Positions 1 through 12,575 of a stretch of DNA of 64,000 nucleotides are shown here, piece after piece. The translations under genes were made by a program, and so were the position numbers. The notes beneath the pieces are model-generated. The model had not been told where the DNA came from and did no database searches. It saw only the letters and a program-made list of their open reading frames with translations. The DNA is from Ophiura sarsii (lineage: Eukaryota > Echinodermata > Ophiuroidea > Amphilepidida > Ophiuridae), in the NCBI GenBank assembly GCA_035610835.1, contig CM069444.1:4763172-4827171 (forward strand), in the 5' to 3' direction. Every line of letters begins with the position of its first letter. Positions within the stretch are counted from its first letter, which is position 1.

Positions 1-522
1 ATCATAACCACCAATAAGGCCACGACCCCCCCCCCCCCTGTTTTACGGGCGGACTGATTAAAAAAATCACACCAATTACATAATATGTCACCAAAATCTG
101 CAAACATTTAGATTTTAAAAAAAAATGAATGCACACAGATTTTCGACAGATTTTCTGCCGAAAAACGGCTGATTTTATATGATTTGAGATAAAAAAATTC
201 TAAAAAAATGTCTTGCAAAGTGCAAAATGTAGGTTGGTCGGGCCCCTAAAACAGGGTTGGTTTTTTCCTCGCCTAACCACCAACAACCACTAAATTTGTG
301 TTTCTATCTGCACCAATAGTGCGGTAACATAAAACAAATTCATAGTGACGTATGGAATCGATACAGAGTCCCCCACAAGTGGTTGAGATACTGACAGCTG
401 TAGGAGACCCATGAAGTACTATATTATAATCGGTTCCGGAACTATGCGTTTATTATCCATCTCCCAGAGTGCAATAAAAAAAGTAATCGAAGCATATTTG
501 GGGCATACGCACATGTGACATG
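1..522. other. Unassigned AT-rich sequence
   Basis: No exon or clear repeat boundary is recognised here. There is a C run near 27-39. The stretch ends at the 8-bp target duplication of the next element. Confidence 0.5.
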
Positions 523-1553
523 CAGGGGTTAAAATACTTTTTTGCTTATGAGGGCTATTTTAAGCAAGTTCTGCCAAAAATCGCCCCTTTAGTACATTTT
601 ACCAAAGGCCAGGATTTTCTCAGGGGGCTATTTTGTGAAAACTGGGGGCTAAGGGACCGTTCATTATTTATGGTGGGGGGGGGGGGGGGGGGGTTGGGAC
701 AAATTCGAGACTCGTATGTTAAAATTACCTAACCCCCCCTACAGCTGAAACTGAAAATTACATGACCCCCCTGCGATCCAGTAGCTTTTTACACAACCCC
801 CCTCCCCCTCCCCGAAAAAAAATCAACTTGTCACATACTTACGGGGGCTGTCTTTACCTTTGGAATTTTGTTCATGGATACATTGGCAAATTCTGTTTGT
901 GCCCTATCTGAACGGCCAATCATTTTATGCCCCCTCTTTTTATTGTGTGAAATTAGTAATGGGAGCATAGCGAGCCGAAAATGTTGTCATATTTATACAT
1001 TTTGGGTGGTTTTGTGATTCTTTATAACCTGAACAAGTTAGAACATACTGGGCAGATACTTATATAATCCAGTAAACTCCTTCTGTGAGCATTGGTGCAA
1101 AGCTGAGACAAGGTGAAAAGCATGCAATAAATCACATTTTTTTAAATCATAAAATTGGATTTTGTAACATTATACACCCTGTGGCTCTAATTTCTCGACC
1201 GTTGATGATTATTATAGATGTTTTTCCAACATATCATCCGAGGCACAGAAAAGATTTGCTGTCCAGAAGTTGTCTCATAGTACCGGTAACAGTTTTTGAT
1301 GCGATAGGTTTTAAGAAAATATGCGCGAAGCATTTACACTCCAAAATAGCCTCTAAAATCACCCCAATCACCACCGTAATTTAAAAAAAAAAGTTACACA
1401 ACCCCCCCCTGTTTAAGAATAAAAAGTTACATAACCCCCCTATTTCAATATATGAAAGTTACATGACCCCCCTATAGTTTACCCAACCCCCCCTCCAGCA
1501 TAAATAATGAACGGTCCCTAATCGCCCTTCGCCCCTGTGTATTTTGAGCCCTG
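523..1553. mobile_element. hAT-type nonautonomous element (1031 bp)
   Basis: The ends are inverted repeats, CAGGGGTTAAAATAC on the left and GTATTTTGAGCCCTG on the right. The flanks are near-identical 8-bp duplications, gtgacatg (515-522) and ctgacatg (1554-1561), matching 7 of 8. An 8-bp duplication with CA...TG ends is the hAT hallmark. No transposase is readable. Most of the interior is a second, nested element. The terminal motif recurs at 13783-13942 and, diverged, at 30932-31225. Confidence 0.8.
653..1518. mobile_element. Nested PIF/Harbinger-like miniature element
   Basis: The inverted termini GGGACCGTTCATTATTTATG and its complement are flanked by TAA at 650-652 and 1519-1521. A 3-bp TWA duplication is typical of PIF/Harbinger. 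Subterminal G/C runs flank the interior, and no transposase is seen. It sits wholly inside the hAT element and is therefore the younger insertion. Confidence 0.75.
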
Positions 1554-1703
1554 CTGACATGTACAATTGACGGTGCGCCATGTGTGCTTGGCGAGCCTTT
1601 GTGCACCACGTTCTTCGGTATTATTAGTTTGCTGGTGTAAACAGATCTGCCAATTTGGAACTTATTGAATTATAACAGTGTATTAATATTTCACTACCTT
1701 TAA

Positions 1704-2589
1704 GGTGGCTAACTCGGCTACGGTGACCGGCAATGATTTGCTTCAAAATAACAGAGGATGTGTATATTGATGAGAAAAGATGATATGCCAAGTTTGAATT
1801 TTTTCCAAAAAGCCGTTTTTGATTTACGGAATTTTTCATTATTTGAAAACCCATTGACTTAATACAGGAGGCGTAGCCGAATTCCCAAATACTGCCAAAT
1901 TTCAGAAAACACATAGTTTTGTTAATATTTTTTTCTCTTCTTTAAAATCAATGTATGCTAAAGACTTTGATTTTATTTTGATGCCAAAACACCGAGGTAT
2001 AACACATTTTTTTCTCCTCCACAACTGAGTGGTGATTGATGGTTTATTCACTGGGAATGTTAGTACTTTTTCACTATTTTCTAGAAACACTATATTGCCA
2101 AACTTTGTGAATTTCTGCAGAAAAAACTACTTGTTCAATTTGCACAAACAAGGTGTCATATTAAAGGTAATTAAGTTTAGAAAGTAATCTCGTGAGTTTT
2201 TACTAATTAAGTGTTTCTATAACTTTTTACAGCCTTTTGAAAATTTCCCTAAAATCAAAATTGAAAAAAATATTTTTTTCAAAAAGTAAATACTGTATTT
2301 GCAAAAACTCACGAGAGAATTTAGGTAATATATGCTTATAAATTTATTCCCAAAGTTTCATGGCCATAGCACTTTTCGTTTAGTCTACAGAAATTCCAGA
2401 AGGTGAAAATTTAGGGAATTTTCAAAAAATAAAGAAAAACATAAGAAATTTCAAAAATTATCCGAAAGTCCTGAAATAGGTAGAGGAAAGACTTATCTTT
2501 ACTGTGGTCTCAGTATAAAGAGTATAGATATAATTGATTTGGTATTACAGCAGTTTTTCTGTAGTGGTGTAGGAGCCGAGTTAGCTACC
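1704..2589. mobile_element. TTAA-flanked TIR element (886 bp)
   Basis: Termini GGTGGCTAACTCGGCT and its near-complement GGTAGCTAACTCGGCT are flanked on both sides by TTAA (1700-1703, 2590-2593), as in piggyBac or Kolobok elements. No transposase frame is seen. It ends about 50 bp before the OSGIN exon at 2643, so it fills the 3' end of the preceding intron. A shorter, inverted relative lies at 4399-4743. Confidence 0.8.
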
Positions 2590-2642
2590 TTAAAGAGAAA
2601 CTTAGCATTTTCTGTATCTTTTTGTCCTCCTATTGTTTCTAG

Positions 2643-2731
2643 GAAATGGATGGCTCTGTATTGACATTAAGCTTGGGCAAATGGATGGAGTTACCGGGTG
2701 TAATATTTCAAGATTGGATCAAAGAATACAG
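2643..2731 (+). CDS. OSGIN2: OSGIN internal exon
   Basis: The exon is 89 bp, with acceptor tgtttctag before GAA and donor AG|GTAATG. It enters in phase 0 and leaves two bases (AG) that complete an Arg codon with the first base of the next exon. It encodes EMDGSVLTLSLGKWMELPG followed by VIFQDWIKEY, matching the conserved region upstream of the OSGIN basic segment. Confidence 0.88.
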
Positions 2732-5700
2732 GTAATGTACAAATGAAAACATACTGACATTTAACTTCATACTGACATTTAATTTGAGAGTGAGACCCGT
2801 TAGCTGATATTAAAGGTGGATGTTCACCTTTGTGTACTACTCAATGGGAAAATATCATGTCACCTTGTGCTTCTAAAATAATAATCATTGGAGTTATGCA
2901 ACTAAAAATATTGGGTCAAAATTGGTTTAAGAATATTAGCTGATTTTAAATGTGGATGTTTAACACCCGGCAAGTTTGTGTACTATTCAGTGGGAAAATG
3001 TCATTGTCACCCTGTGCTTCTTAAATGCAACTCGAACTTTGGAATACAACTATTTTTTAAGGATGACACTTCATGTAGAATAGAAAACAGCAAGTATAAA
3101 TCAAGCCAGTAATCAGAACACGTACCTTTAAAGCCTTTCCACACTGACCAGGCCCTAAGCGGGCTTTATGGTGTGAATGAATTAGAAATATTCCAAATTT
3201 AGAACTTAACAATGGCTTAAATAAAAATAAAAATAAAATTCATGCCTCAATGGTCATATTTACACAGTGCTTAAACCAAAATACAGATTATAATTTACAC
3301 TTTCCACACAGGCGTCTGCAGACGACATTCCAAAATTTCACAAAATATTTTAAAATGTCAGAATTATTGAATTTCATTACCATATTTAGAATTACCATGA
3401 GAATTGTGAAATACAAATAAACATTCCTAGTAAAATTGGTTCAGTAATCCTTGAGATAGACTTCGAAAATTGCGAAAGGTATCTGAATAATCTGTTATGT
3501 ATAGTATTTATAACAAAAGCTGCGTGGAAAGTGTTAATGTAAATTCAGGAACATTTCAGGCACATAAACTGATCTGCTGATGGCCTTGACAGCATCGTAA
3601 TATTGCCAACAATACCTTTGTCTAAAAAGGAAATTCCATGCTCGGTGTACAAGAAATATATTATTGTGAAATGGCAACATGAATAGGAAAAGGAAATAGA
3701 TACCGGTGTCAATGTAAGTGTGCTGCTAATGGAAATACATTTGTATATACCTTTATTATACTGTAAAAGTGGAAATGTTCGCGCTACATTTATTTTCGTA
3801 CTCGAACTAGCTACCACGAAAATTATAACACACATATATTTCTTTTGCGTACTATGTAAAACACTTCAAATCATGAGTTTAAATAAAAACATGCAAAATA
3901 GTTGATAATCTGCAATGTTTGAAAAATTAATCATACAAAAATTACCATTTTTACTGTACCTAGTCCAAGTGAAAGTGCATTGCCCGGTTTAGCTGATCTC
4001 TCGTTGGACAATAATATGCGGCTTTTTATTTTCGGTTTGGCTTGAACATGATATTCATGATGTAGTAATTTAATCACCCAGAATATGCACTGAAATCAGG
4101 CATGGGAAAAATTGACTGTACTAAATTAAAAAGATTTCAAAATGTTCATGTTGCATATTTTTACAAGAAAATAAAATCATCTCAACATTGCCAGGTCAGA
4201 CTTTAATAGTTTGCATGATATAGTCGGTTAGAAGTGAGAAATGACTTTGCATTTTTCAATGCATTCAATTTGAATGGAATATTGATGATGAATGCATTAT
4301 TTTGGGTGCCAGCCAACTGCTAACTGTTGTACAGGGTGTATCATGAAAAATGCAACACTTTTTGTTTCGAATGATGCCTATAGAGAAATATCACTTAAGG
4401 TAGCTAACTCAGCTCCTACACCACTACAGGAAAACTGCTGTAATACCAATTCAATTATATCTATATTCTTTATACTGAAACCATAGTAAAGATTAGTCTT
4501 TCCCTCTACCTATTTCAGGACTTTCGGATCATTTAAATTTAGATTTCTTATGTTTTTCTTTATTTTTGTGAAAATTCCCAAAATTGTCACCTTCTGGAAT
4601 TTCTGTAGACTTAAGGGAAAGTGCTATTGCCATGAAACTTTGGGAATACATTTATAAGCATATTACCTAAATTCTCTTGTATCTTACATCCTCTGTTATT
4701 TTGAAGCAAATCATTGTGGGTCACTGTAGCTGAGTTAGCCACCTGAATTGTCTAAACTGTAAACATGTTAATCCTGTTTTGAGTATTTAGTCAAATCTTA
4801 GCAATGTAGGCCCAACTCTTACCAAAAATATTGATGATTCTATGTCACACAATTCAAAATCCAATTGACATCATTCTGTAATGCCTAGTACAGAGTGGAT
4901 GATCTTAAACATGTTAGGCCAAAAAAAGGTCTGTTTCAAATACATTGGGAAAATAGCTATGCGATATGCAATTTAAAAAATAAGAATTCAGAGCCCTTTT
5001 TTTCGGACAATGAAAAAAAGGGGATAAAATTGGGTTCATTGAGTAGGGTTATATGGCAAAAGTGACTCCACATACTTATGCACGCGGGGTATATGTGAGA
5101 CAGAATGGCCAACTCGCTTCCCTATTAGACTCGCACTCTAGCTCAAACCAATGTGCTTTTCCTATGTAAAGGTTTCGCTATTCTTTCAACATTGCACATT
5201 ATCCAGGGACCACCAGCTAATCTACAAGAACTAATAATAAACTGCGTCACCAATGTTACTCTGCCAGGCCTCTGGGAATACTATGTACACAGATGATGTC
5301 AGAATAATATTGGCATCATTATGAAAACAAAATCCAATGTGCCTCTCGATCAAAGATCAAATGTATCACAAATCAATAACATTATTCTCTGTGAATATTA
5401 CTCATTTCATACTTTTGCTTTGAACATAAACTGATGATACAAATTAACAGTGCATGTGCATAGGCCAAACAAAATTAAAGGTTTGTCTCAGACTATTTTT
5501 GCAAAATAGCTAAGTGCTGAGCGATTTTTAAAAAAAAACCTATGAGGTATGCAATTTTGTTGTTGTTGTTGATCCAAGCTTACAGAGCACTTCAAAAATC
5601 AAAAAAAAATCCACAAAAAAAAAAAATCACAAAATAAATCACAAAAAAAAACCAAGAAAGAACCTACGCACCGAAGCTCATTTCACATATATAAATAGTT

Positions 5701-8005
5701 CAACAAAATTACAAAGTTGTCTTGCTAGCAGGGATTTGATTAACAGCAATGGAGCCCCATGGTGAACTAAGCAAATAGCAATATAGACCAGTTTTATATT
5801 ACATGTAGGTGGATTTTAAACAATGTGGGAGATGATTATCTATTCATAATCGCAAACATGTTTCCATTTTAAATCTTGTAGATAAAAAAGCATAGTGAGC
5901 ATGGCCTGAAAAAAATGGGTTTTTTCCCGGCAAGCGATTCTAAATTTCCCTTCAAAATGGAATGCATTTCTTAATGAAAGAGTAACATTTCCCTCCAAAT
6001 GCCAAAATTTCCCTCCAAATGCTTAAATTTTCCTGCTTTCCCTATCACCTACTTTTTTCAGCCTGTGATAGTGAGGCGGCATTAAGGCTCACTTTATTCA
6101 TGGGTGTATAAGGCCAAATTAAAATAATTGTTTGTCTCAAAGCTTCCGCGCGCGTTAGTTTATTGGTGCGCATTAGAAAAACAAAAATCTGAAAAAAACT
6201 TTTTCTTTTTCTTTTCTTTTTTTTTCAAAAAAAAAAAAAAAAAAAAAATCACAGATTTTTCAGATTTTCATTGATCAGATCATCTTAAATACAAAAGTTC
6301 ACTTTTACAAGGATTTCAATATTTTATATTTAAAAAAAAACAAAAACAAAAAAACCGCATTCTGCATTAGTTTTACAACAGGAGAGGAGCTTTGAGACAA
6401 ACAATTAATTTAATTTGGCCTAATACTAGTAATATTTTGAGCCAACTCCATAAGGTTTTTATACAACTATTGTAGTAGCAAATAAGCTTGTAGATTTGTT
6501 TAGAATTTGAACTTGATGATTTGATCTGTGGTATATAGTAACGTAAAAAGTGTATACATTACTATGTTAAAAAACTTTTTTTATTAGCTGTTATACGCCA
6601 AATCAATTTTGTTATTACCAATTATTAACTAATTGATTTTTAGCTTTGGGACTTTGTAAAATTAATTAAGGCAACACTATTTCAAACCAGGTTTTAATTA
6701 GACATCACAAAATTGACCAATAGTTTGGCATGATTCTGTTAAATACCCTACACACCTACATCGGTTGTATGTGTCATTCTTAAAAATCATGCACTATGAA
6801 TACCTCTGTGAAGGGTATAACAGAATTACTCCAAAAGTTTACCAGGTCACCGATCATATATGATGCCACTGATGATTTAACATTGTAATCATTTAACATG
6901 TTATTCTGTCTCTTTTGTTTTCAGGGAGAGAAATTTATCCAAGCAAAGCAGTGTCAAAGAAGGCCAAGAACCAATGGCAATGAATAGAGCCTCGCTTGGT
7001 GAAGTGGCCAAATACTACGAAGAATATGTTAGTTCCACCAAAATAAAACAACACTGCTTTTCTCAGACCAAAGTCACCTCTGTTCGTCGGTTGAAAGGAA
7101 AACGGGTGATCAACTGTGAGAGCGGAGAGCCAGAGATTCCATGTGCGGGCTGTTCCAAGTATGAAGGGGATAATTTGTTTGAGGTTAAAGGTGTAAGACT
7201 CGACCATCAGTGCGGTTGCACAAAAGATTTTACCATTTTGTCGGCGAATGTCGTCGTAGCAACGGGTATGCTGGGTATTCCAAACAGGCTGCATGTCGAC
7301 GGTGAATCGTTACCGTACGTTTCTAACAGTTTGAAGGATCTTGACGCGGCAGTGCAGCAGGTAGAAGTCCATCGCAACTCTGATCCGATACTCGTAATCG
7401 GCGCCGGTCTGACGGCAGCAGACGCTGTCATGTGCGCTCTGAAACAGGACATTCCAGTCGTGCAGGTTTTCAGAAGGCGAGCTGATGACCCGGACCTTGT
7501 TTACGGTAAACTACCAAAATCTGTGTACCCGGAGTACCATCAGATGATCAAAATGATGAAAGAGTCATATAGTGACATAGGGTCATATACAAGTTTCCCC
7601 GAACATTCTGTAGTGGAGTTCAAACCAGATCGCACGGTGGTTCTCAAAGGTGCAGACGGCTCACCATGGGAGTGCAAGGTTTCGTTAGCAATCATTACCA
7701 TAGGTAATCGCCCCGATTTATCGTTCCTTCCCAACAAAGGTCGTCATCTGGGAATCCATGAAGGGGAATTTATATCGGCAAGGGAAAATCCCATAGCAGT
7801 TAACCCGTTCACAATGGAGGCCATAGCAGAGCCAGGACTCTTTGCTATCGGACCACTCGTCGGGGATAATTTTGTGAGGTATGCACAAGGCGGTTGCCTG
7901 GCGCTTACTCAACACTTGGCTGTTAAACATGGATGGGTGCAGGACACCACCAACGGGGAAGAAGACGATGAAGATGATGATGATGATGATGATGATGAAG
8001 TATAG
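2643..8005 (+). CDS. OSGIN2: OSGIN-family oxidative stress-induced growth inhibitor, 3' part of gene
   Basis: Two spliced exons (2643-2731 and 6925-8005) give the C-terminal 389 residues of an OSGIN1/2 protein, a flavin-monooxygenase-like family linked in vertebrates to growth and meiotic control. The first exon reads EMDGSVLTLSLGKWMELPG, a very conserved OSGIN segment. The second holds a dinucleotide-binding loop (VIGAGLTAADAV), an FRRR motif, the YPEYH...YTSFPEH segment and the GPLVGDNFVR block near the C-terminus. Both introns obey GT-AG and the phase-2 junction (AG plus G) joins without a stop. The start and the N-terminal GxGxxG nucleotide-binding exon lie before the window or were not recognised. 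OSGIN2 is favoured over OSGIN1 because its neighbour is NBN, as in human; that choice is inference. Confidence 0.88.
3298..3533. mobile_element. TTAA MITE, CACTTTCCA family
   Basis: The termini are CACTTTCCAC and GTGGAAAGTG, flanked by TTTA (mutated) and TTAA (3534-3537). The inner sequence (GTCTGCAGACG, then AAATTTCACAAAATATTTT) is reverse-oriented relative to copies at 33291-33528 and 38589-38815. Partial copies lie near 49030 and 56740. Confidence 0.75.
3761..3956. mobile_element. TA-flanked MITE, CAGTAAAA family
   Basis: Inverted ends CTGTAAAAGTGG and CCATTTTTACTG lie between TA dinucleotides. A second copy is at 36982-37195, with the same internal order (GCGCTAC..., GCTAC..., AATTACCA). 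TA flanks suggest a Tc1/mariner-type origin. Confidence 0.65.
4399..4743. mobile_element. Shorter inverted copy of the TTAA element
   Basis: The left end GGTAGCTAACTCAGCTC follows TTAA (4395-4398). The right end GCTGAGTTAGCCACC precedes TGAA, a mutated TTAA. The interior matches parts of 1704-2589 in inverted order, with about 540 bp missing. Confidence 0.75.
6110..6423. mobile_element. TIR element, GGCCAAATTA family
   Basis: Arms containing AATTGTTTGTCTCAAAGC and GCTTTGAGACAAACAATT face each other around an A/T-rich core with a GCGCGCGTTAG motif. A relative with the same core lies at about 48350-48645. No transposase is visible. Confidence 0.65.
6731..6827. mobile_element. Very short MITE (about 97 bp)
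   Basis: The inverted ends are TGATTCTGTTAAATACCC and GGGTATAACAGAATTA. A better-preserved copy lies at 14723-14819 and shares the core around CATCGGTTGTATG. Confidence 0.65.
6925..8005 (+). CDS. OSGIN2: OSGIN terminal coding exon
   Basis: The exon starts after a strong acceptor (tcttttgttttcag) and runs open for 359 residues to TAG at 8003-8005. A glycine-rich dinucleotide-binding loop (VIGAGLTAAD) is followed by FRRRADDPDLVYGKLPK, YPEYHQM, YTSFPEHSV and IGPLVGDNFVR. It ends in an acidic tail (EEDDEDDDDDDDDEV) encoded by a GAT-rich trinucleotide run at about 7960-8002. That tail is not part of the conserved family core, so its length may vary between alleles. No polyadenylation signal is obvious just downstream. 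Confidence 0.9.
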
Positions 8006-8078
8006 TGGGAGGATAATTTTACCATACTATTTAATTGTATCTTCAAAATGTTAAACTTAGGAAACAAATTGACTGGTT

Positions 8079-8242
8079 GCTGTAAGTGAGACATGAGTGT
8101 AAGTGAGACTTGTTAGGGTTCTATAACAAGAACTTGATACTGATAGAAACAGGGGGGAGTTGCTGTAAGTGAGACATGATTATAAGTGAGACTCGTTAGG
8201 GTTCTATAACAAGAACTTGCTACTGATAGAAACAGGGCTCCT
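8079..8242. repeat. Two-copy tandem duplication (about 83 bp)
   Basis: A unit beginning TGTAAGTGAGACATGA and containing TTCTATAACAAGAACTTG occurs twice, offset 83 bp, just downstream of the OSGIN stop and probably within its 3' UTR. Confidence 0.8.
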
Positions 8243-10479
8243 GGTTTGCTGAGTGTAAGTGAAGCATTGTGTGGCTCAGGTCCTTTCCAACAGGTTGGTT
8301 GGAATTACAAGGTGGAGGGAGGTCAAACATTTTGAATGGCCACCCCTTTTAGCCATTTTTTAAACAAATGTGTTGGCTCTTTTTCAAAGAAAAAGAGGTT
8401 GTACAATGTATAGTTTAATCCCAAATTTATATTTGATACCAAATAGACAACTGTACATTCTATTATTTCTTTATGGTGTATAAAATGAGCTATTTGCAAT
8501 ATTTGCATACATGTAGATTGTAAATATTGATAAATTCTAATGACATGGCATGGCTTATAAGCTTATTAATAGGTGCCAATGATATTGTAATGATGTAAAA
8601 TCTTTATGGATATAAAATATGTAGTATAATTGCAATTCATGACTTCAATGTTCATACACCAAAGAAAACAAAAACATGGCATGGTTTAGGGCGTGTCTTG
8701 AACCATTTAAACTAACCGAGCATGCATTTGACCAGGATTTCCTTAAAATGTCAAAGGTAAAAGTGTACGTACCTTAAAGTTAGTTTCATACCCCGATTTG
8801 TTAATTGTATTTACAGATATGCACTGTACTGCAACTCCTACCCACTTGTTTAGCACCCATAAATTCAAGCTGAGGCTCCTCCTTTTTCATTGGCGAAATT
8901 GTCGGAATTAAAGTAATTTTGAAAACAGGTTTGTCTATTCGTCCATTAATTCAAAAAACATGGGAGACTAAATAACAATACTCCTTGGAGAGTCCTGAAA
9001 GTATTTGAGCGTTTCAAAGTCGTGTTGAAATTGCAGAAGTAAATTGATTTGAAGAATAGACGGACAACCTTGATAAAAAAAAACCCTTATTGTGATTGTA
9101 TCTTGATGCATTCCAGATGTATAATATGTGTGTGCCTTTGTCAAACCTCAAGTCTGTTTTCATGGTTGAAGGTAGATGTTCCGATTGCTGGCCCGATTTT
9201 CAACTAGATGTTTTCTATTTTACATGAAAAGTCATCCTTAAAAATGTAGCATTCCAGTTTGAGATGCACAACTCCAACGGTTCTATTTTGAAAAGCACAA
9301 AGTCACAAAATATTTGCCCATTGAGAAAATACACAAAATGGTTGGTGGTTAACCACCTTTGGCAGTAATTCACCACATTTTAGCCTATAATTTCTAAATG
9401 GAACATTTCGGGCCCCTAAGATTTTATAGACATAATGAGAAAAATATGGGGATTCTTCTGATATCAAAATATCTTGATATGAAAAAAACACCAAGAGTCC
9501 AAAAAAAAGTGATCAGAACATACACCTTTAACAGTTTCAAACATCCAAGTCCCTATCAGAGCCTAGGTAATGAAGGTGTTGCATAAATGCGCTTGTTTGT
9601 AATGGTGTGTCATTGCAATTGCACTGGAACTGAGAGCACCCTCTAAATTTCTTTTTCATACTTCAGGACATTTTGTAAATCAAATCTATGCAGTTTTATT
9701 TATTATTTGCCTGCATAACTGGTTTTTTGCCCAAATCAAGAATTTTATACCGCTTGGAGATTGCTGCTTGTTCCAATTCAAAGAGCATTTTTTTATTTTA
9801 TCTTTCAGTGAGGTTGACATTTTTCTTTTGTCCTATATAGCTTGAATACATGCAGACTTGGTTTTATCCTATTGAATATTAGCTAATCAGTCAAGCTTTT
9901 CAAGAAGCCATACAAATCTGCGCAGTAGATGTACAATACCATACTAATTACAAATCATTATTGAATTATGTAACCCCTTACGTGCACAGATTATTATAAA
10001 TGAGTTGAATTAACTATCTTTAGTTATTTCTTTATTTGTATCAAATTTAGCGTGTTTTTTTTAATATAATAGGAGTGCTCGCATCGTGCACCGAAATGCA
10101 AAATGTTATGTAATAGGACCAGAAAAAAGCTCTTGGCTTCCTTTTGGCTCAAGGCTGCATACATTAATTAATATATATTTTTTAAATTTATTTACTTGTC
10201 TTATATTCCCTAATTAAATGTTATTATTATAATTTCTTTTTAAACATTTGTTGGTGTTTTTTTGGGGGGAGGGGGGTTGGGGGTGGGGGCAGTGTCATGT
10301 TTTTAACAATCTACCTATTTTGTTTAGGGGTTACATTTTTGTGTTAAGTTTACTTAATTTTCAGACTGTTTAATGTGATTTCTTTGCAATACTAATTGCT
10401 GTCAAAAACTGTACTTAAATCAAAAGTTTATATATATTATATATAGATAAGCTAGACCATTGGTCTAACTTATATATTT
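8243..10479. other. Intergenic DNA with one dispersed repeat
   Basis: A dispersed repeat lies at about 9170-9520; its relative is at 47461-47770 (shared GTCATCCTTAAAA, TTTGCCCATTGAG and TAGCCTATAATTTCTAAATG). The rest is AT-rich, and I see no gene in it. Confidence 0.55.
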
Positions 10480-10601
10480 CGCTCTGCATCGCATTAAGCA
10501 CTCTACAGAAGAGTAATTATTTACCATATGTAGATTAAGGCTCACTAAACTTGGCTATCATGCAATGTAGAAGAGTGCTCAATGCTATGCAGCAGAGCGT
10601 A
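10480..10601. repeat. Imperfect foldback
   Basis: CGCTCTGCATCGCATTAAGC at the left faces its imperfect complement ending GCAGAGCG at the right. The arms are about 35 nt and pair imperfectly. It may be a decayed MITE. Confidence 0.5.
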
Positions 10602-10913
10602 AATAAATGAAAATCAAACGGAATCAACTCTCCCATTTGATTTTCATTAAAAAAAGTATATTTATTATATAAAAGTGAAAATCGTTTGTAAACCTATGTG
10701 CAGTGAAACACTGTTTACCTTGTCATGGAAGCACCTTTGCTTGAGTACATGTATGTGTGTGATAAATACAGGCGTTAATTTTAATCTTGAACCCACCCTC
10801 CTCAAGCCCTCACCTGTATAATTCACCTTCCTTCGGGAAAAAGTAGGTCAAGATTGATTCTTTCCTGTAATACATTGGGTTAAGCTTACATATGTTTAGG
10901 TCTATGGTAATAT

Positions 10914-11343
10914 GTGACGTGTTCTACCGATACCAGACGGAATTGGGCAGAGCTCCAAACTGAGAAATAGCCCAAAACATAATTGGGGGTGATTTTTTGG
11001 GAATTTGAGTTTCGGGTAAATAATTAATCTTCAGAGTGTTTATTACATTATTGTGAAAGTTTCAGATCAAAATATCATCCTAAATGTATGTTTCAGTGAT
11101 TTAAAGGGCGATATAAACATATAAAATCATGGTACAAAGTAACTTTAAAGGGCTATCTCAGTTTGGAGTTTTCATAAAGACCATTAAAGACGAACTTGAA
11201 AAGGATGTAACTCCGCTTTGGGAAGTCCGATTAAAAAAAGAGAGGTACCATTGTAAAGCTGAAGATCTCTACTTAAATAATTAATTACTAACTCAATTTT
11301 GATATCTTGCCCAATTGTGACTGGTTTCGGTAGAACACGTCAC
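10914..11343. mobile_element. MITE with 4-bp target duplication (430 bp)
   Basis: The termini GTGACGTGTTCTACCGA and its complement are flanked by atat on both sides (10910-10913, 11344-11347). A second copy, interrupted by a hAT element, lies at 61523-62301 and is flanked by attt. Two independent 4-bp duplications fix the element ends. The superfamily is not assigned. Confidence 0.85.
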
Positions 11344-11455
11344 ATATATTGGAGAAGTTGAAATATAGTTGGAAGATTCGACATAGATTCACCAATCCAA
11401 AATAGAAATTAGTTCACGGTTCACCTCATCAAAAATATAACTAGGCAAAGATAAT

Positions 11456-11939
11456 GGGCCGTATTCTCGTAAACACGATTTTAACTTAAAACTGTGTTTA
11501 ACTAAACGTGAGTTTATCCTTTAAACGACGTGTTTAACAAAACATGATTTTAAACTCTGCAAATCTTGTTCCCAGAGTGGTCCAGCGTTGATTGTATACA
11601 GGTATTTATTTCATTGTGGCCCTAATGGGTTACAATAGATATCGAGCGAATGCCTTAAATACACGGTACTTTTAAAGTCTACACGATCCAAACGTCAGCT
11701 TGCACCGGGCACGGTTCGGTGATCATTCAAGGCATACAGTTGGTGCACGAGTTTAGTTAAACGCGCACTAAACTATCCCCGTACCCATGTTTAAAGTTAG
11801 ACACATTTTAGCGAGTTAGACACATGTTTAAGTAAAACAAATGTACGAGAATCGCCTTTAATTAAACGCTGTGTCTAAAATCAAAGTTAGACACGTGTTG
11901 AGCTTAAACCGTGTTTAACTACGTACGAGAATACGTCCC
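11456..11939. mobile_element. TIR element, GGGCCRTATTCTYGTA family
   Basis: Left end GGGCCGTATTCTCGTA faces right end TACGAGAATACGTCCC. The interior is rich in GTTTAA/TTAAAC words. Related copies are a truncated right half at 13980-14126 and a full copy at 33680-34117 with a TAG duplication. Confidence 0.75.
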
Positions 11940-12230
11940 TAGGTGTGTAATCTTTGACTATCCTTGAGGAGGGTAGGTTTAAGATTCACATTGATGCCTG
12001 CATAAATGGCAGTAAAATACTGCCTTAGTGGTCAGTTTGATCTGTGTATAAATGTATTTCTAACCTTAACTTTTGCAAAAGGAAATAAATCAGTTGAAAT
12101 AGTGGACTTACCATTTACCAATTACCAATAACGTCTATAATACAGTTCTGATATTTTCCAAATCAGCCTATTGTTGTGGATTAGCATTTTGTAACAGCTA
12201 TTTTTACAATTTCATTGAACAGTATCATTC

Positions 12231-12336
12231 TCAACAAATTTGAGTAAAATTGAAGGTCTAGTAACTAACCATTCGAGAAATAAATATTTCTCAACAAATT
12301 TAGTAAAATTGAAGGTCTAGTAACTAACCATTCGAG
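12231..12336. repeat. 60-bp tandem duplication
   Basis: TCAACAAATTTGAGTAAAAT and the following CTAGTAACTAACCATTCGAG recur once, 60 bp downstream. Confidence 0.75.
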
Positions 12337-12575
12337 CACAGGAATTATGTATCGTTTATTATTTATCTATGTATTTATTTTAGCTTTAATCACCACCTGT
12401 TTCTTATTATGAACAGATTAACAATATGAGTTATGTGCAATTACATCTGTTATGACAATGTATCAGTATAATTATGTGATGAGGTATAATTAGGGGTACT
12501 GTAGGGAAAATATGTGATCACATTATTTCCTTAACCCTAGATATATAATGATTATTCTTAAAGAGTATCAATATA

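Larger units (their letters stand above)
2732..6924 (+). other. OSGIN intron with several miniature elements
   Basis: This 4.2-kb GT-AG intron contains a diverged dispersed repeat at 2815-3060, TIR elements at 3298-3533, 3761-3956, 4399-4743, about 6110-6423 and 6731-6827, and A/T-rich simple sequence near 5590-5660 and 6190-6250. No coding sequence is recognised in it. Confidence 0.75.
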
